A stretch of 64,000 bases of DNA from Formicarius rufipectus. Lineage: Eukaryota > Chordata > Aves > Passeriformes > Formicariidae. The notes beneath the pieces are model-generated. The model saw only the letters and a list, made by a program, of their open reading frames with translations. It was not told where the DNA came from and searched no databases. Position 1 is the stretch's first letter; every line of letters starts with the position of its first letter. Positions 26,856 through 41,700 of this stretch are shown piece by piece. The translations under genes and the position numbers were made by a program. Where the stretch lies: positions 49,840 to 113,839 of the forward strand of contig VXAU01001873.1 of NCBI GenBank assembly GCA_013399695.1, given 5' to 3'.

Positions 26856-29800
26856 CTTTAAAATAAAACAAACATAGTTAAGGTATAATATTCTAGTAGA
26901 CAGCAGTTAGATATTTTTAATGGTTCCATGCATTAAAACACAACAGTGAAACTGTGCACCACCTAAGAAAGCATAACAGGTGTAGGACACAATCCACCTG
27001 TGTTTGAAACTTCAACCTGTACAATGTTTGTTAATTCAAGCTTCGTTCTGGTTCTAAAACCAGTCCTGGATCTCATCAACTAGAAATAATAATACTGCAT
27101 TACATGAGAAAATCCTCTTGGGTGAGTGAGAAGGCCAGACTGTGTCTAGGAGGGGATTTGCGCATATTTTTTCCACTGCACAGTTTGAGAGCATTCTAAT
27201 GAACTGAAGTCTCTGCCTTCTTTTTAAGGGGAGATTTAGAGACAGTAATGGGCAAGGTAACTTTTTAAGTACGTATATGTCTCTCTGGCCTTTGAGCTCT
27301 GCCAGCTTGAGAAGTCAGTGTCACTGTCAAGTTTTAAAAGGAAGTTCAGAAAGTAAAAAGCGGTCTTAGATACAAATCTGTCTTGTAGTCTACTTTCTGT
27401 TTTGCCTTCCTTTTTTTTTTTTNACAGAAGGCTGTGGTTGGATAAAGAGCAAGAAAATATATGATACTATCTCTCTACCTGTGAGAAATTACAACTGCTT
27501 TTGTTCTTTCTGGATTGTCTAAAAAATGACTAGGTAGGTGCCGCTAATTTAAATTAGACAAAACCAACATACTGGTCTTTCTTTAACTGGCAGTTAATCA
27601 TAATCTTCCTTCAACTGAGCATCTACCTTTACTCATTTGAAACTGCCTTGACCTTTTGCTCCTGGAGTCCCAGAAAACATGTTCCAAGAGGTTTAGTAGG
27701 TTTTAGTCAGTAATGATGGAAGTAATTCTTGCATAGTTTAGAGGACTTCCCACTTAAGCATTCCCTGAGAACAGATGATGATGTTATAAAAGGTGCTATA
27801 TGCAAAAAAAGTGAAGGAAAAAGCAAAGTAAAAGCTAATGCTTTTGGTGAACTGCTCCCAACTCACAGTGACTTTGCAGATGATGGTCTCTTCACATCTG
27901 GCCATTTTCGACGCTGAAACTGCCTAATTTTCAAGCAGCAAAAGGAGAAAAAAGTTAACATCACCAAGAAAACCACCAGTACCGCAGTCTGAAACATGAG
28001 GAAGGAGAAAAGTTCTGACTGAAGAATTTGGACTACCAAGGTTAGAACATGCTGTAACACTGAAACAAATAGCTCCAGTGTCTCAAAGCGACTGGGGTAG
28101 AAAGGCCTTTCAAATGCCCTTCCAGGCATGCCTGTCCACGTGGTTTCAGATGCCACACTTGTTCTTAAGGTAGTACTTAAGAATAATATTGTAACTTTTC
28201 TTTAATGTACCTGTACTGCTCGTAGCTTCCATCTTTAAGTCCTAAGTGAAGAAAAATAAAGATGTTACCAGTGATTGATTGCCTGTTTCACATAAGGGTG
28301 AATTTAAATTCACATAAGGCACAATTTAAAAGACTCAAGAATTTAACAAATTACCCAATGCCCTGAGTATCCTGGCATGCCCTCACATCTGACCCTGCAC
28401 TGAGCAGAATTCTGGAGCAGAACTCAAAAAATTCCAATTTGAACTGGCCTATGAGCTTGATAGTGGCTATTTCTGTTTCACAAGTATTGTTCTTTCCTCA
28501 TCATCTACTGCACCACTGCAATACTCATCACTATGCTATTTAAGTATCACTCTTAGTTTTAAAAACATTACCTAACACAAACTGAACACATACAAATGTC
28601 TAAGCATGCAGTTACCAGCCTCAGCAGGACATTACTAGGATGAAGGAAACACTAAAATCCTTTTGGACTGATCAAGCTTCATAATGGTAAGAGCCCAGTT
28701 TCTTTTTAGGGAGTTTGTGAGTGCAACAGGAGAGGCACTTACCTAGATCCATGTTCCTAGTTCTTGGATTGCATTGCCTATACCCTTTGCAGCTTCTGAG
28801 TTCCATGAGCTGGACATGCAGTTGATTGAGGACATCTCTCTCGAGCGTATTCACTGCATTAATTAGCTGCAACAAATAAGGGTTTCTTGTTAGTAACTAT
28901 TGCTTTGTAGTTCGATAACTTTCATATATGGAATACAGGTGGTTTATTTGTAACAGCAAAGAACCAAATGATACTAGTTTAAATGATACAGAACTAAACA
29001 GTATCCTGGAGCAATACTGTGCGATTTCAGTTTATCACCAATAAGGCAAAATGCTCTTTCTCAAGCTGTGATCCAGAGGTCTACGATCAGATACCTGATA
29101 CGGATCGGTATTGAGATCAAAATACTCCAAAAATCCAGTAGCAAATTCACAGAACAGGAAGTTGTGGGTCTCGTTGATTGTCCTCAAACACCAGTATGTG
29201 TTGTTGTTGGCACTGGTACAGGCACAGAAAGGGCCCACTGTAAATTGAAGAGTTATAATCTTTAGCACTGCTAATTACTTTCTGTTTATAGCATTACTCT
29301 ATTCACAGACGTTACTCTCACTCCTGAGCTCTAAAGCAGAGAATGCCTTCCAGCATCAGTTTCTTGTTCTGCGCATACCTAACTCACATGACAAGGCTCA
29401 TTAAAGGAACATCTTGTCTAACTGCTTTCTCTAGTTAGGAAGCATTCCAACTGTTGAGATATTACACACATCACTGTACAGTATGCAGTACCTGTAGGTT
29501 ATTTGCAGTTGTTTTTACCTTCCTTGCCTTTTGTGCAACACTGAAACAGAGATTCTTTACTACGGAGAAGACTGCAAGGCTTTGGCTACACAGGTAAAGA
29601 AACCCGTAAGTGCCAGTAACCCAACAGCCCAGCCCAGCCTGGTCAGAACACGCCTACCTAGTCCTTAGTTTACAGTATCCTTACGTGTCCACAGGGGAGC
29701 AGTTTGCCAGTGCTGGTTGTCATGGGTGAAGCAGGTCAGACCAGGCATGCTGCACGTGTCGTTGTTTTTAATTCTCTTCAGCAGTTTGCGCAGTTTCTTC

Positions 29801-32800
29801 TTCCTTCTCTGCTCTCTTAGAAACCACAGCCTGTCCTTCTCCTGTAGGGCTTTCCTGCACATAGAAAACATCAGGGTCACGCAAACTCTATTAGACTTGA
29901 ATGCACCTAAAAAACCCCAAGTAGCTAATAAATTAAGCTGGTCTGAGGGAAAGCAAACAAGGAAGGAAGAAATACAGGATAAATTAAATACTAGTACTTT
30001 TGCTTAGTTTGTAAAAGATGTGTATGGACCAAATGTTATAAGGTCTTGGCACATCCTCTTTCAAAGGAACAGGCCTTCACTTACTTGAAAGGATGAAGAC
30101 TGGATCCCTTGTGCCTCAGTTTGCTTTTGTGTTTTGAATGATAACTGGAAAATAAAAGCACTGTCAATGAACAACAGAAACGTAACTGCTCCTGTTTATA
30201 CCAGACTGGATTTGAAGCAGATTTAATCCAGTGTCACTTCTCCATTCATTAGTGTACAATGAATAAAGACAGCCTCACTCGACTAGGTCAGGCCTTTCAG
30301 ACCTCACTGTGCCTGTTTCCTCAGCTCCTTTGTCCACAGTGACATCCAGTGTGCTCCAACTGCACTGCATTAGTCCAGCTACAGTTTACTAAGATTTTAG
30401 TTTTAACTGGTTGTTTCCCTACATGAGGCGGATAAAGTAAATAGATTTATAATTAAATTGCAACATTTCTTCAACTGGATATTCACCAATTTGTTCAGCT
30501 GATAAGATGACAAGCTTATACCTCCTTCCTGTTATTTTCCTTCCAAAGAGAAGAATTTCAATACCAGCTGTACTTTGGGTTTGGAAGAGGTGGGGTTTCC
30601 TCCACTCTTACTAGCTGGAAGTTCCAGGAAAACTAACAAGAAGGACTGAACTGTCCCAGCAAGAGCAGTGTCTAATATATTCTGAGATAGGGAGGGTGTA
30701 AGCAGACATACACATTCTTGCTGGGTGACTACTGCTTTGCCTCTGCCTCCAGAACTTCTTACACAATTCTGCAGAAATTTTCTTTCTGTGAAATTACCAA
30801 AAATAAAAAAAAAAAATAATAAAAGACAAAACAGTCTCAGCCAATGACAATACTTTCTGACTAATAGTTACTTCTCAGAAAAAAATCAGCAAACACAAGT
30901 GAAATTTAATAAATGGGGTTTTTTCCCAATCAGTATATCTGAATTCAGTTTTCAGATTAAAATTTCCTGCAAAACAAATCTTTCAAATTCTTAATGCTAC
31001 TCAGAACTTTCATAAATGTTTTTTCCAGTCTTGCACAGATACTAGGCATTTCATTAACTAATTCTAAGTGCTAAATCAATGCAATTCTGCAAATATTTGA
31101 ACATCTATAACTCAGGTGACTTACTTCATTGATTTCAGTGAGATTAGTCATCTTAAAAACGCTATGGACAAATATAAGTGCAACTTGTATTAGTCTGAAA
31201 AGTAACATTTTTTATATGTTCTATAAAACATTCACTAAAAAATAACCTTTACAGTATATATTAAATACACTCAAAATCAGTTTTGAAAGCAGTGAATTAT
31301 AAGCAAATATAAATTTTGTGTTGATTTGCCATTTAGAATGAAACTAATTTCATCTTAAGCACTTTTTGCGATGGATTCCCACGTATGGGGTTGGACATAA
31401 CCCAAGACACTGATATTCTCCCTATTTTAGTGATCTGTTGCTGAAAGTATGTTGCAGGATCCACACAAACCACATCCACAATGAATATACACAAGTGCAC
31501 AAGTCCACAGGACCTGATGACCTGAAGGAGCTGGCAGGTGAAATTGCTAAGCCACTAACCATCATTTTTGAAAAACTGTGGCAGGCAGGTGAAGTCCCCG
31601 ATGACTGGGAAATGGAAAAATATACCTCCGTTTTTTAAAAGGGGAAAGTGATAGACCGAGTTGGCCTCACCTCACCAAGCAAGATCATGGAGCAGATTCT
31701 CCTGGAAACTCTGCTAAGATACATGGAAAACAAAAGAGGTGACTGGGGACAGTCAACATGGCTTTACACAGGGCAAATCACACCTGACAAATCTGGTGAC
31801 CTTTTATGACACAGCCACAGCCCTGGTAATGGGGCAGAGTACCTGACATCATCTGCTTGGACTTGCACAAAGCATTTGGCACTGCCCCATGTGATGTTCT
31901 TGCCTCTGCATTGGAGAGACATGGATTGGATGGATGGAGTACTTGGGGCATAAAGAACTGGCTGGATGCCACACAGAGAATTGTGGTCAAGGGCTCATTG
32001 TCCACATGGAGACCAGTGACAGGTGGGGTCCTTCAGGGGTCAGTGCTGGGGCCGATCCTATTCCACAGCTTTGCGGGGACAAGGGCAGCAGGATCAAGGC
32101 ACTCTCAGCATGGTCAGGGACAACACTGAGCTGGGTGGTGCAGTCACATGCTGCAGGGAAGGGATGGATCCAGAGGCACCTGGACAGGTGAGACCATGTG
32201 AACATCATGAAGGTCAACAAGGCCAAGTGCAAGGTCCTGCAGCTGGGTCAGGGTAGTCCCAGATACACTGATAGCTTGGGTGGAGAAGGGATGGAGCAGC
32301 CCTGGGAGAAGGACTTGGGGGGCGACGATTGATGAAAAACTTCCCATGAGCCAGCACTGTGGGCTCACAGCCTTGAAAGCCAACAGGATCCTGGGGTGCA
32401 GCCAAAGGAGCCTGGGCAGCAGGGCAAAGGAGCCGGTTCTCCTCTACTCTACTCTCATGAGACCCCCACCTGGGAGTACTGTGTACAGTTCTGGTGTCCT
32501 CAATGTAAGAAGGACATGGAACTGTTAGAGCAATTCCAGAGGAGGCCACAAAGTTGATAAGGGGTCTGGAGCACCCTCCCTATGGAGACAGGCTGGGAGA
32601 GTAGGGGCTGTTCAGACTGGAGAAGGCTGTGTGGAGACCTCACAGCACCTTCCAGTATGTGAAGAGTGACTACAGGAAAGCTGGAGGGGGACTCATCGTC
32701 AGGAACCAGAGTGACAGGTCAAGGAGTAATGGGTATAAACTGAAAGAGGGGAAATTCAGGTTAGATATTAGGAAGAAATTTTTTCCTGGGAGGGTGGTGA

Positions 32801-35800
32801 GACACTAGCTGAGGTTGCCCAGGGATGCTGTGGATACCCCAAACCTTCCAGTATTCAAAGTAGGTAGGGTAAGGCTTTTGGCAACCTGGTTTAGTGAGAT
32901 TAGGATTGGATGATCTTTGAGGTCCCTTCCAAACCTTAACATCCTATGATTCTATGAACCTTCATTCCATATAATCAGTAGGATGACCCTCTGGCCATTT
33001 TGCAGCTATGTGGCTACATAAGAGCCAACTATGCAGAGACCTTAACACCTAATCACTATTCCCATGGCTGTTGCACTTAATACAGAAGTGATATGAGGCA
33101 GGACAAAAAGTATCTCTCCACTGAGTCAGTGGTGGTTACAAATACAGGTACTCTGAACCAATAGTTAAATTTCTGCTTCTCCCAACAGATGTAACTGCTA
33201 AATACTGCAGTGACTATCTTAGGAGATCGTATGTCCAGCCTTGAAAAAAAAGGAATGGGAAGAAATCCTCTCATCTCCTCACCTGTACAGTTCACACACT
33301 ATTATTTTTATAACAGATTTGTGTAACACTGCACCATAATGACAATTTGCCCTTGTCAAAGTTTTCAGAAAAACCCCTGCAGCTTAAAATATTAATCTCT
33401 GACATTTAACAGTAGCATCTTCAGTACAAGAGTACAGCTAAATGGTTTACAAGCTATTTTACATGCCTTATTACAGTATCACCACCTGACACATACAATT
33501 AATTAAACTCCTGCCTGGGAGAAGGTGGGTCTTGTACTTGGACAGCAGTCCAGCTCCCCTCCGAAAGCATATTCCGCATTAGAGTAAGCAGGCAACCACT
33601 GAACAAAACCAGATCCTGATCCCTCCCATGGGGAGATAAATCAGTTACAGTTGCACACTACAAATAATTATTCTGAAGCATACAAGAAATACCTTAACTT
33701 GTTACAGTCACACTCTTCAGGTCGCTTCTTCTTTAGATGACCTCTCACCTCCCTCAGGTTTTTTATTTTATTTTGCAAAGTTTCAATCTAAAAAAAATAA
33801 AAGGTAGAAGTTAAAAATACAGCATGATTTAATCTTACTCTAACCTTCTCAAACCCATTCTGCTATCACCAGATGCTTCCTCTTCACTACCTTCCATGGT
33901 GCTCACCACTAACGAGCATTTTCAAATCATCTCACTTTCCACAGGGAAACTCCAGCAGAAGGAACCCCTGCTAGTTCTGTTTGCCTACTTTGACTCTTGG
34001 CTGTGAAACCAGAATGTGATGCTGGGGAATGGGGGCACAGAGTCACAGGCTGACATACACACCTGCTCCCAACTGGGATTTTTCCCCTTGTGCTCACATT
34101 TGCAAGGGGAGAAAGGTTGCTCAAAGGAAAATGAAACCCTTAGTTTTCAGCCTGTTTTGAGATCAAGAGGGAGATGGGGAGGGAGCGCTCTGAAATTCCT
34201 CTTCAGAGGCTCTGAAAGCAAGGCTTTTTCAGTCTGCACAGTGGACTTTAGCAATGTCTGGCCACATGGGATAGCCATCAACAGTTAACTGTCTCACCCA
34301 CACAGGTTTATTTTTAACTGCCTATTTTTTTCACTAAATGAAACTCCTGCATTTTTTCAGCCTGGCTTATACACAGCATGGTCCATTTCCACTCAGACAG
34401 GCATCGCAGGCCTCTACCTCAGTTCTCTATGCAGCAGAAAAACTACAGTATCCAGTGTGAACAACAGCCTCTACAGAACTATCATTGGCCATCACTGACC
34501 ATAAGTTACTGATGTGGAAGCTCATGGCTGTTGAAGCAGAGACAGGACAGTGTTCAAGGAAAATATGCAAAGAATCTAGCTCTGTAACCCTAAATCAGGA
34601 ACACAATAGGACAGAAGTGAGTTCTCATTTCCTTTGACACTCCATGTAGCATACGTTTTCTGAAGACAACACAATCAAAAGAGCATGGTGATACTGAAAT
34701 TGCCCTTTTAAATCTTTTCAGGCTAGTAACTTTTTCATTATCTGCCTTTGTGTTTAAATGTCTTACATAAATGGGGGCCAAGAAGCTCTTAGAACTTTGC
34801 TGTGAATTTATGTAATTTGGTAAGAGATTACAGGAGGTCTGTCCTCTATGTTCCTCTTTGGCATTTGTTCCACCATTACCTGGTCCTTTGGAACAGGATC
34901 GCTAGACCCTCTTTTGAACACAAAACATGTGAAAGGTTTGAGCTTATATTCTTAAGTATTAGTGACAAAAATATCAGATGAAGCTTTACAGGCAATTTTC
35001 ACAGAGCAAATTATCACCAGGTTCTTCATACACAAGCCTATGAAAAAATTCAATTCCAAAATGCAAGGGTTAAGAAAAGCACAAGCAAGCAAGAGAAATT
35101 AACCTCAGAAGCACCGAACTAATGGAGCTCACTTTCCCTAGGGCTTATATTTGATGCTGAAGTCCTGTTTCAAAGAGGTACGTTGGGGAGCAGGGCTGCT
35201 AAGATGTTAAAAAGATCCAAATTTTTTTCCCAAGATGGGGACACTGTCAGGTCTTATTTATCTCATAAGGTATATGACACTTCTCAGCTGTGCCTTCAGT
35301 TGCAGTTCTCTCCTCCACTCAGCATCTTATCTTCACAAACTTGTACCAAATTATCTCTGAAATATCTATTCAGAAATCAGCCAGCATGTTCAAATGGTTC
35401 CAGAGAGGGACAAAGATACCCAGAGGCAGACAGACACACAGAGTCAGCATGATCCTGTCAGCCCACAGAAAACCATGCTATAAACACACACTGAAAACCT
35501 CACTGACCTCATGGTCAATATGAAGTTTATGGTCCTTCCAAGCTTGCAGTGACCTGTACAGATCTGTGTCACACTGAACAGTATCATTCTCCAGGATATA
35601 ACACCTTGGCATGGAAAAGCAAACAGTGTTTATTGCAGTGGATACACACACAGAGCAATGCAATCTACACACACGGAGTAATCTACTTTTAATAACAGAG
35701 CTCTAGGACAAATGAGACCATGGATTGCAAATGACATGCAGAATTCAAATAACAATATTCATTCAAGAGGATACGAGCATGTTCTGAGCCAGGAAAGAAG

Positions 35801-38711
35801 TCTGGGTTTGAGTTGCCATGGAAATTTTTAAGAAGTAGTAGAATTCAAGGCGACTATTTCTATCAAGCAGAACCTGTTGACTGCTTAATTTCTATATGTA
35901 AATTTTGCTGCACAAAGTTCTTGTTTATTCATTAGACTGTCTACATAAATCTCTACTAACTGGCAGGCACTGAAAGCATTACTCAGAAGCAATTTCCCAG
36001 TGCATAACAAAGTGATGCATGGGTAGGGACAATGATAAAGTACTTCCATATAAGATGTATTAGTACACAACAAAGAAAAGGGAGAAAACCCAAAAGAACA
36101 AACCAGGCACAAAGAGATATTGCTGTTTTCTATAAAACTGATAGAATTTTTCAAGCATATCTCCCCGAGTTCAAAGATGAAATACTCTGACAATATTAAG
36201 TCCTTATGTTTCACTAATTTCTAGTAAAATCCAGTTTTTAAAATTCTTTAAGAAACAAGCAAACAAAAATAACCACTTAACAGGTTTACCTGAGAAGTTC
36301 ATTGTGGGTCAAATACCACACAGTCATTTCTGAATGCTCTTTTAAATTAAACTTGAGTATTTTCAATACTCTTTTATTTTCTTTAAACCACCTCATGCAC
36401 GTTGTCCCACTGCCTTCTTTTCCACTAGTGTTCCTGAGGACTCCTCATCAGTAACGCACAACCTTCCTGACAGTTCCTTGTACAAATTTGGGAATCACCC
36501 CGTAAGGCAGCAAAAGTCAATTGCATTTGCTCCAGAAGAAAAGCACAAGTTGTAACTTATGGGTCCTAAACATTCACGAGAACTGGAATAAGAGGGCACA
36601 ATTGCTCAAGAGCTGCTCTCTTGATAGAGCAGCTGACTGGCTCCTGCACGTTTACATGAGCAAGTTATTGAACAATTTAACGCACGTAATCAATAATGAC
36701 TAGTGCCTTTCGTGATAATTCACACGCAGAAATGGTGACTAAACTCATTAAATTCCAGCTGAAGAGACACTATCAGGTCCCTAGACTTCCACCCTGCGGA
36801 AATTATTTTTAACTACTACAGTGCTCAGACAACTGCCTTTCCTCTCTCCCAGTAAGTTCCATTTCCCAATGCTCCTGGTCCACCCAACTTCATTCAGAAT
36901 ACAGATTTTCCTTTCCTAGCAGTGGTTATAGGAAGCTTATACAAAGCAACCAGTGACACAAAACCAGTTCATACTCCAGTCAGAGCCTTTGGTCTCCAGC
37001 CTTGCAAGGTTACCCACTGCACACCAATTTCCAGGGCTATGGCCTCTCCTATTTTCACAGAGGTGTACACATCTGTTGCAAACAGCCTTGCTTGTCCTCA
37101 CTGGAAACATGCACTGACTTGTGATTACTGTCTCCACCCAGTGCAGAAGACACAAAAGCACTGCTATGGCTCTTCAGCTTCCGCACTGGCAAAACTAAAA
37201 CAGAACCAAAGACTGTTGCACAGATTGGAAGAATTTCATTGAAGCTAAACTGGGTACCCAACAGGGCACAATATGCTTATCACACTTTAACACACCCATT
37301 TATGTAAAGCAGTCACTTAAGCAGCAAAATCTTTTCCAACTCTACCATGTCCACTCACCTGTGGGTCACTTTGATCAGGTTAGGGGCTGTGTACTCTGAA
37401 ATGCCACCAGTGCCACTGTATTCCCCCATGTCTCTGTCTTCCTCCTCATGGAGAACAGCCCTCTGCACCTTGTGCCGCTTGGAGATGTTCCTTGGAAAGA
37501 TAGGCTGGTATCCATCCTCTATTCCCAGGTTATAAACAGCTCCATCCAGCTCAACAGATACGGAACGGATAGAGCGATTCCGAACATAGCTTGGTTTGAA
37601 TTCTGCATGGAAAAAGAAGTGAAAGAAGGGCAAAACCAGCATGTTACAATTCACTCTTCTTTGTGGTTCTTGGGAGGAAAACAGCGGCCCATAATGTTTG
37701 GAATTAAGCAGATGGCACATGGGTGTTTGCTGTAGTTGTTCTCTGAGCTGCTGCTTCCTTACCTTAGGCATGAACAGAGGGATGCATGGATACTCCACAG
37801 CACGGGAGAGGGCAGGTACAATGCAAATACAAATGAATGGAAGAGGGGAAAGAAAACGTTCTTCTCCGGCATCACTGAGAACAAAGAGCTTGTTCAAACA
37901 GATGCTGCTCTTCCCCACGATCACCAGGTGGCACTCACACCTCGGGCACCAACCACATCAGCCAGGCCGGCTCACCCTCACCGACCAGTCTGCCTTTCTG
38001 CTCCCCACAATATAATGCTCCACTGCCAGGATTCCCCAAAGATTTTCTGGAAGTTGCCCCAGTAACCTCAGTGTTCAACCTAAGCCTTTTCTCAATTCTA
38101 TGTTCATTCTTCAAGGCTGGATGCTTCATTTTTTCAGAAGGGATTAATATCTGAAATCTGTACTTTTATCCATGTCTAATTCTCTTCCTCACAATTATTT
38201 TCCTGGTGTGCAGCCCAATCAGTAAGTTTCTCCATGAAGCACCACCCTTCAGTACTATGCACTCCCTCAGACTTTACTTCGGAATTTGCAGACCAAAAGC
38301 AAAATGAAACATTTGCTATGAATTGCCAGCATGCAATATGAGATTCTCACTGATCTTTTCACCATTACTACTTTCAAAAGTTCTCTGTTCCAGCCCAAAT
38401 CCCCAGAACTCCTCTTCTATTTGGTCTGGAATGGCACAGATACAACCTAGTTATGTAATCTAAATGTATATTCAGAGAAACTTCCCTCCTGTATGATGGG
38501 ATCTCACTCAGCAGCAACTGCTGAGAGTCACTCAATCTACTCGGCACAATAATATCATTCCCTGAGAAAAAAAAGTACAACCAAAGTACCACACACTCTC
38601 TTCTGCTCTTTGCCCCAGAAAGCCTGAGGCTTTGCTCTGTATGGGAGGCTTGGAATTACCTCAGACATTACTGGAAACAACTGAACCCCTGGTTCCTTCA
38701 GTCTTATCTCC

Positions 38712-38748
<37 letters not shown>

Positions 38749-41700
38749 CACACCTCATGAGATGGGAATTCCCTCTGCAATCTGCTAACAGGAAAATCAA
38801 CATGCCAAATGAGATGACTGATCTTTCTTGCAATGCCAAGCCCTATAGAAAAACCAGGTCTCTTTATGGGATAATCTCCCCAGCAAAACAAGCAGGAGAA
38901 AAAAAAAAAGGGTGGGGGGGAATGGGAGGCAGAACAATCAGAATTGACGAAATAAATATTTATCATGCTTTGGCATTGATGCAGTGATTTTTTTCAAGAA
39001 GCCTTACATTCACTTCAGATAGATTGCAAAGTCTCAAAAGTAATTTTGCAGACTGTGGGATGTGAAATAAACATCTCCTCCCACCTGAAACTGGGTCAAG
39101 CACTACATTTGTCAACATCACACACAGAAAGCAGAATAGCAGCTGGATAACTGGCTTTGCACATTTAGCACGTGCGGTTCAAAGTTTATTGCTGATATTA
39201 AGCCAGGGGAGCCACTGCTGAAGGGATAAGAAAAAGAAGCCACAAAAGATCAGTCCTATTTCAGGCACCCATTCAGGAAATGTTTGACGGAATGAGAAGG
39301 CAACTCCCATCTTCTCAGCTATAGGAGGTAGTTCCAAAAAGCTGCACCCTAACAACTAGATACAAAGTATAAACTCCCATTTCTTTAATCATTCCCTCCT
39401 TTCATCTTGTTCAGCTCACCCAACTAACATTTATCTTCCAAGTCTAATACACCAATCCGGCACGCTGGACCTCTGCAGAAAGCCACAGGGAGCTGTCATC
39501 TGCACAGATCCCTGGAGAACTGGGAGCCAGGAGTTACTCCTCCCTTTGAAGCCAAACTAACACAACCTTGCAGCGAACAAACTCGGCTGGAGTGAGGCAG
39601 CTCAAAAAGGACAGCTTGTAGTGCTTTATTCTAATGTGCTACCCAACCCATTGTTCTGACTCAGTGCTGTGATTAGCATTAAAATCTGTTATTTTCTGAG
39701 GAAGTGGTTAAAACATTTAATAAGATCAATATTCATTCGTGCTGTGCTCTCCCACTTGCAAAGTGCACTGCAGGCATAAATACCAATGTTTAATTACTTA
39801 CTAGCCAATCCTCCCCCAGGTTTAAGTTTTACTCTCCAATCGATTTACCTTTCTGTGCAGCCCAAAAACAGCAGATCCAGGTCTGCTAAATATTTGCCCA
39901 AAACATCTATACTCCTTTCTTCAAGTTATTAAAGTCTAGCATTGCTAAGCTCTCTAAGTCCCAATGCCTCTTTTCCTCAGTTACTCCAGAAACCAGCTGT
40001 CTTAAAAACAGTACTGCTAAGAAGTGGCAGACTCAAAACTGAGTCTCAAAATGGAATCCAAAGAAATTTAAGCCAACAAAACCATCTGCTTTCAGTGCCC
40101 CACTCATGCAGCTGGGTCTTCACATGTCTGTCTTCATTTGAACCTGAAAGGAACATTTCCCACTAACATCCGTATCTTTAGCATTTGGTAGACAAAAAAG
40201 CATTTTATCCATAACACAAGACATTTTTAAAATACATCTCCAATGTCTAGAAATATGAATAAAGTTCAGAGGTGTTTTTTCTTGGGTATTATATACCCTG
40301 GGAATTCCGGAAGTCATTTTTAGAATCTGTGTCTTAGATATTTCAAAGAGGAAAAATCACCTAACCCACAAAATTTTCTTGTATCCCATTTCTCTCAACT
40401 GCCATGAAAAAATCATACTTCAAATGCACTATCTTTAAAGCAACTCATTCTTTTTTTTTTTTTCAATAACAAATAATGCCATTTTGCTCCAGCACTGAGA
40501 CTACCTCAAAAGAAAAATGAATGACAGGAAAATTGGAACAATAATGCACTAACCCCTTTGTACACACTTCTGGTTGTTTACAAATCTGTGTGGCCTGTCA
40601 TCATTTCCCTACACGCAGCTTGAGAATTCCTTTCATCACACACACTTGTTCATCACAGGAGGAGGAGATCAAATCCACAGCAATGAAAACATAACAGACC
40701 ACAACACAGCCAAAGATTTTAAGAGCTCACTATTACTTCAAACTTTCTACCTACCGCAAAGTTCTGTTTCATCTTCCATATTAAAATAAAAACATACTAA
40801 AGAAAATGTTTGCAAAAATGCAAACATTCCTGATGTCTAAACCCAGATACACCAAATATTAATGCTTATGGTTCTGGCACTTAAAAGCTTTGTGGGTGAG
40901 TCATGCATTTTTAGATGGCCCAAATGTCACATACATGACACAATCCCATTTTAAAACTGACTTTATTTAGAAAACACTGATGCCTGCTACATGCACATGA
41001 AAATGAGTTCTAGACCATGACTACATTAGAAAGTAATTATTTTATATAAACACTTGGTGCTCCAGTCTATCAGCAATTTAGTCTAGTCTTTTAGACCTCA
41101 ATGTTCTCACTATACATAAGTGGTTTTAATCTTTCTGAAAGAGGAATCCCTGTACCCCGTTTAGGTTTGCAATATCTTTAATGCACCATCCACGCAGGGC
41201 ATCCAACCTGGTTTTCTGCTAATGTGTGTAGATTAGAATCTGTCAAAATTGCCTGTCACAAATGTCTACTGTGCACAACAGGAAGGAATCGTCAAGGCAT
41301 TTCCTTCAAAACTGCACTATTGCTGGGAACTGCAGCACTAATGTGGATGTGACCCCAGTCCAGTTTGAAACTTGTATTTTCTATTTAGCAATTGTTCAAC
41401 TTGAGAAATAGCATTTACCGGTATTTAAAGAGGGCTGCAGTATAATCTCATGAGCTCATAAAATTCTGAGCAGCAGACTCCAAAGATGCCCTAAGATCTA
41501 ATCAACCCAGCACAGCCTGCACTTTATTCCAAGTCTCATGAACCAGGCTGTAAAAATCCAAAACACATCAGGAGTACCCAGGTCATCCTCTTACTATACC
41601 AAATCCAGTCAGATAGATTTCCACATAAACTGTTTAGAAGAACCTTGGCACATTACCTTGACTTGTACTGCTTTGTGCTCACTTGCATTTGGTGTGTGAT

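Noticed and set aside
27863..28156. A membrane-protein-like minus-strand frame with a hydrophobic segment
   Set aside because: The hydrophobic part is translated intron. Only the terminal QFQRRKWPDVKRPSSAKS is SULF2 exon, after an aattag acceptor.
31778..32549. Several overlapping open frames as host genes
   Set aside because: They are fragments and shadows of the degraded CR1 reverse-transcriptase region.
37355..37924. A 189-residue single-exon protein on the minus strand
   Set aside because: Only 37359-37602 is real SULF2 exon; the N-terminal half is intron read-through across a clear atgcag acceptor.
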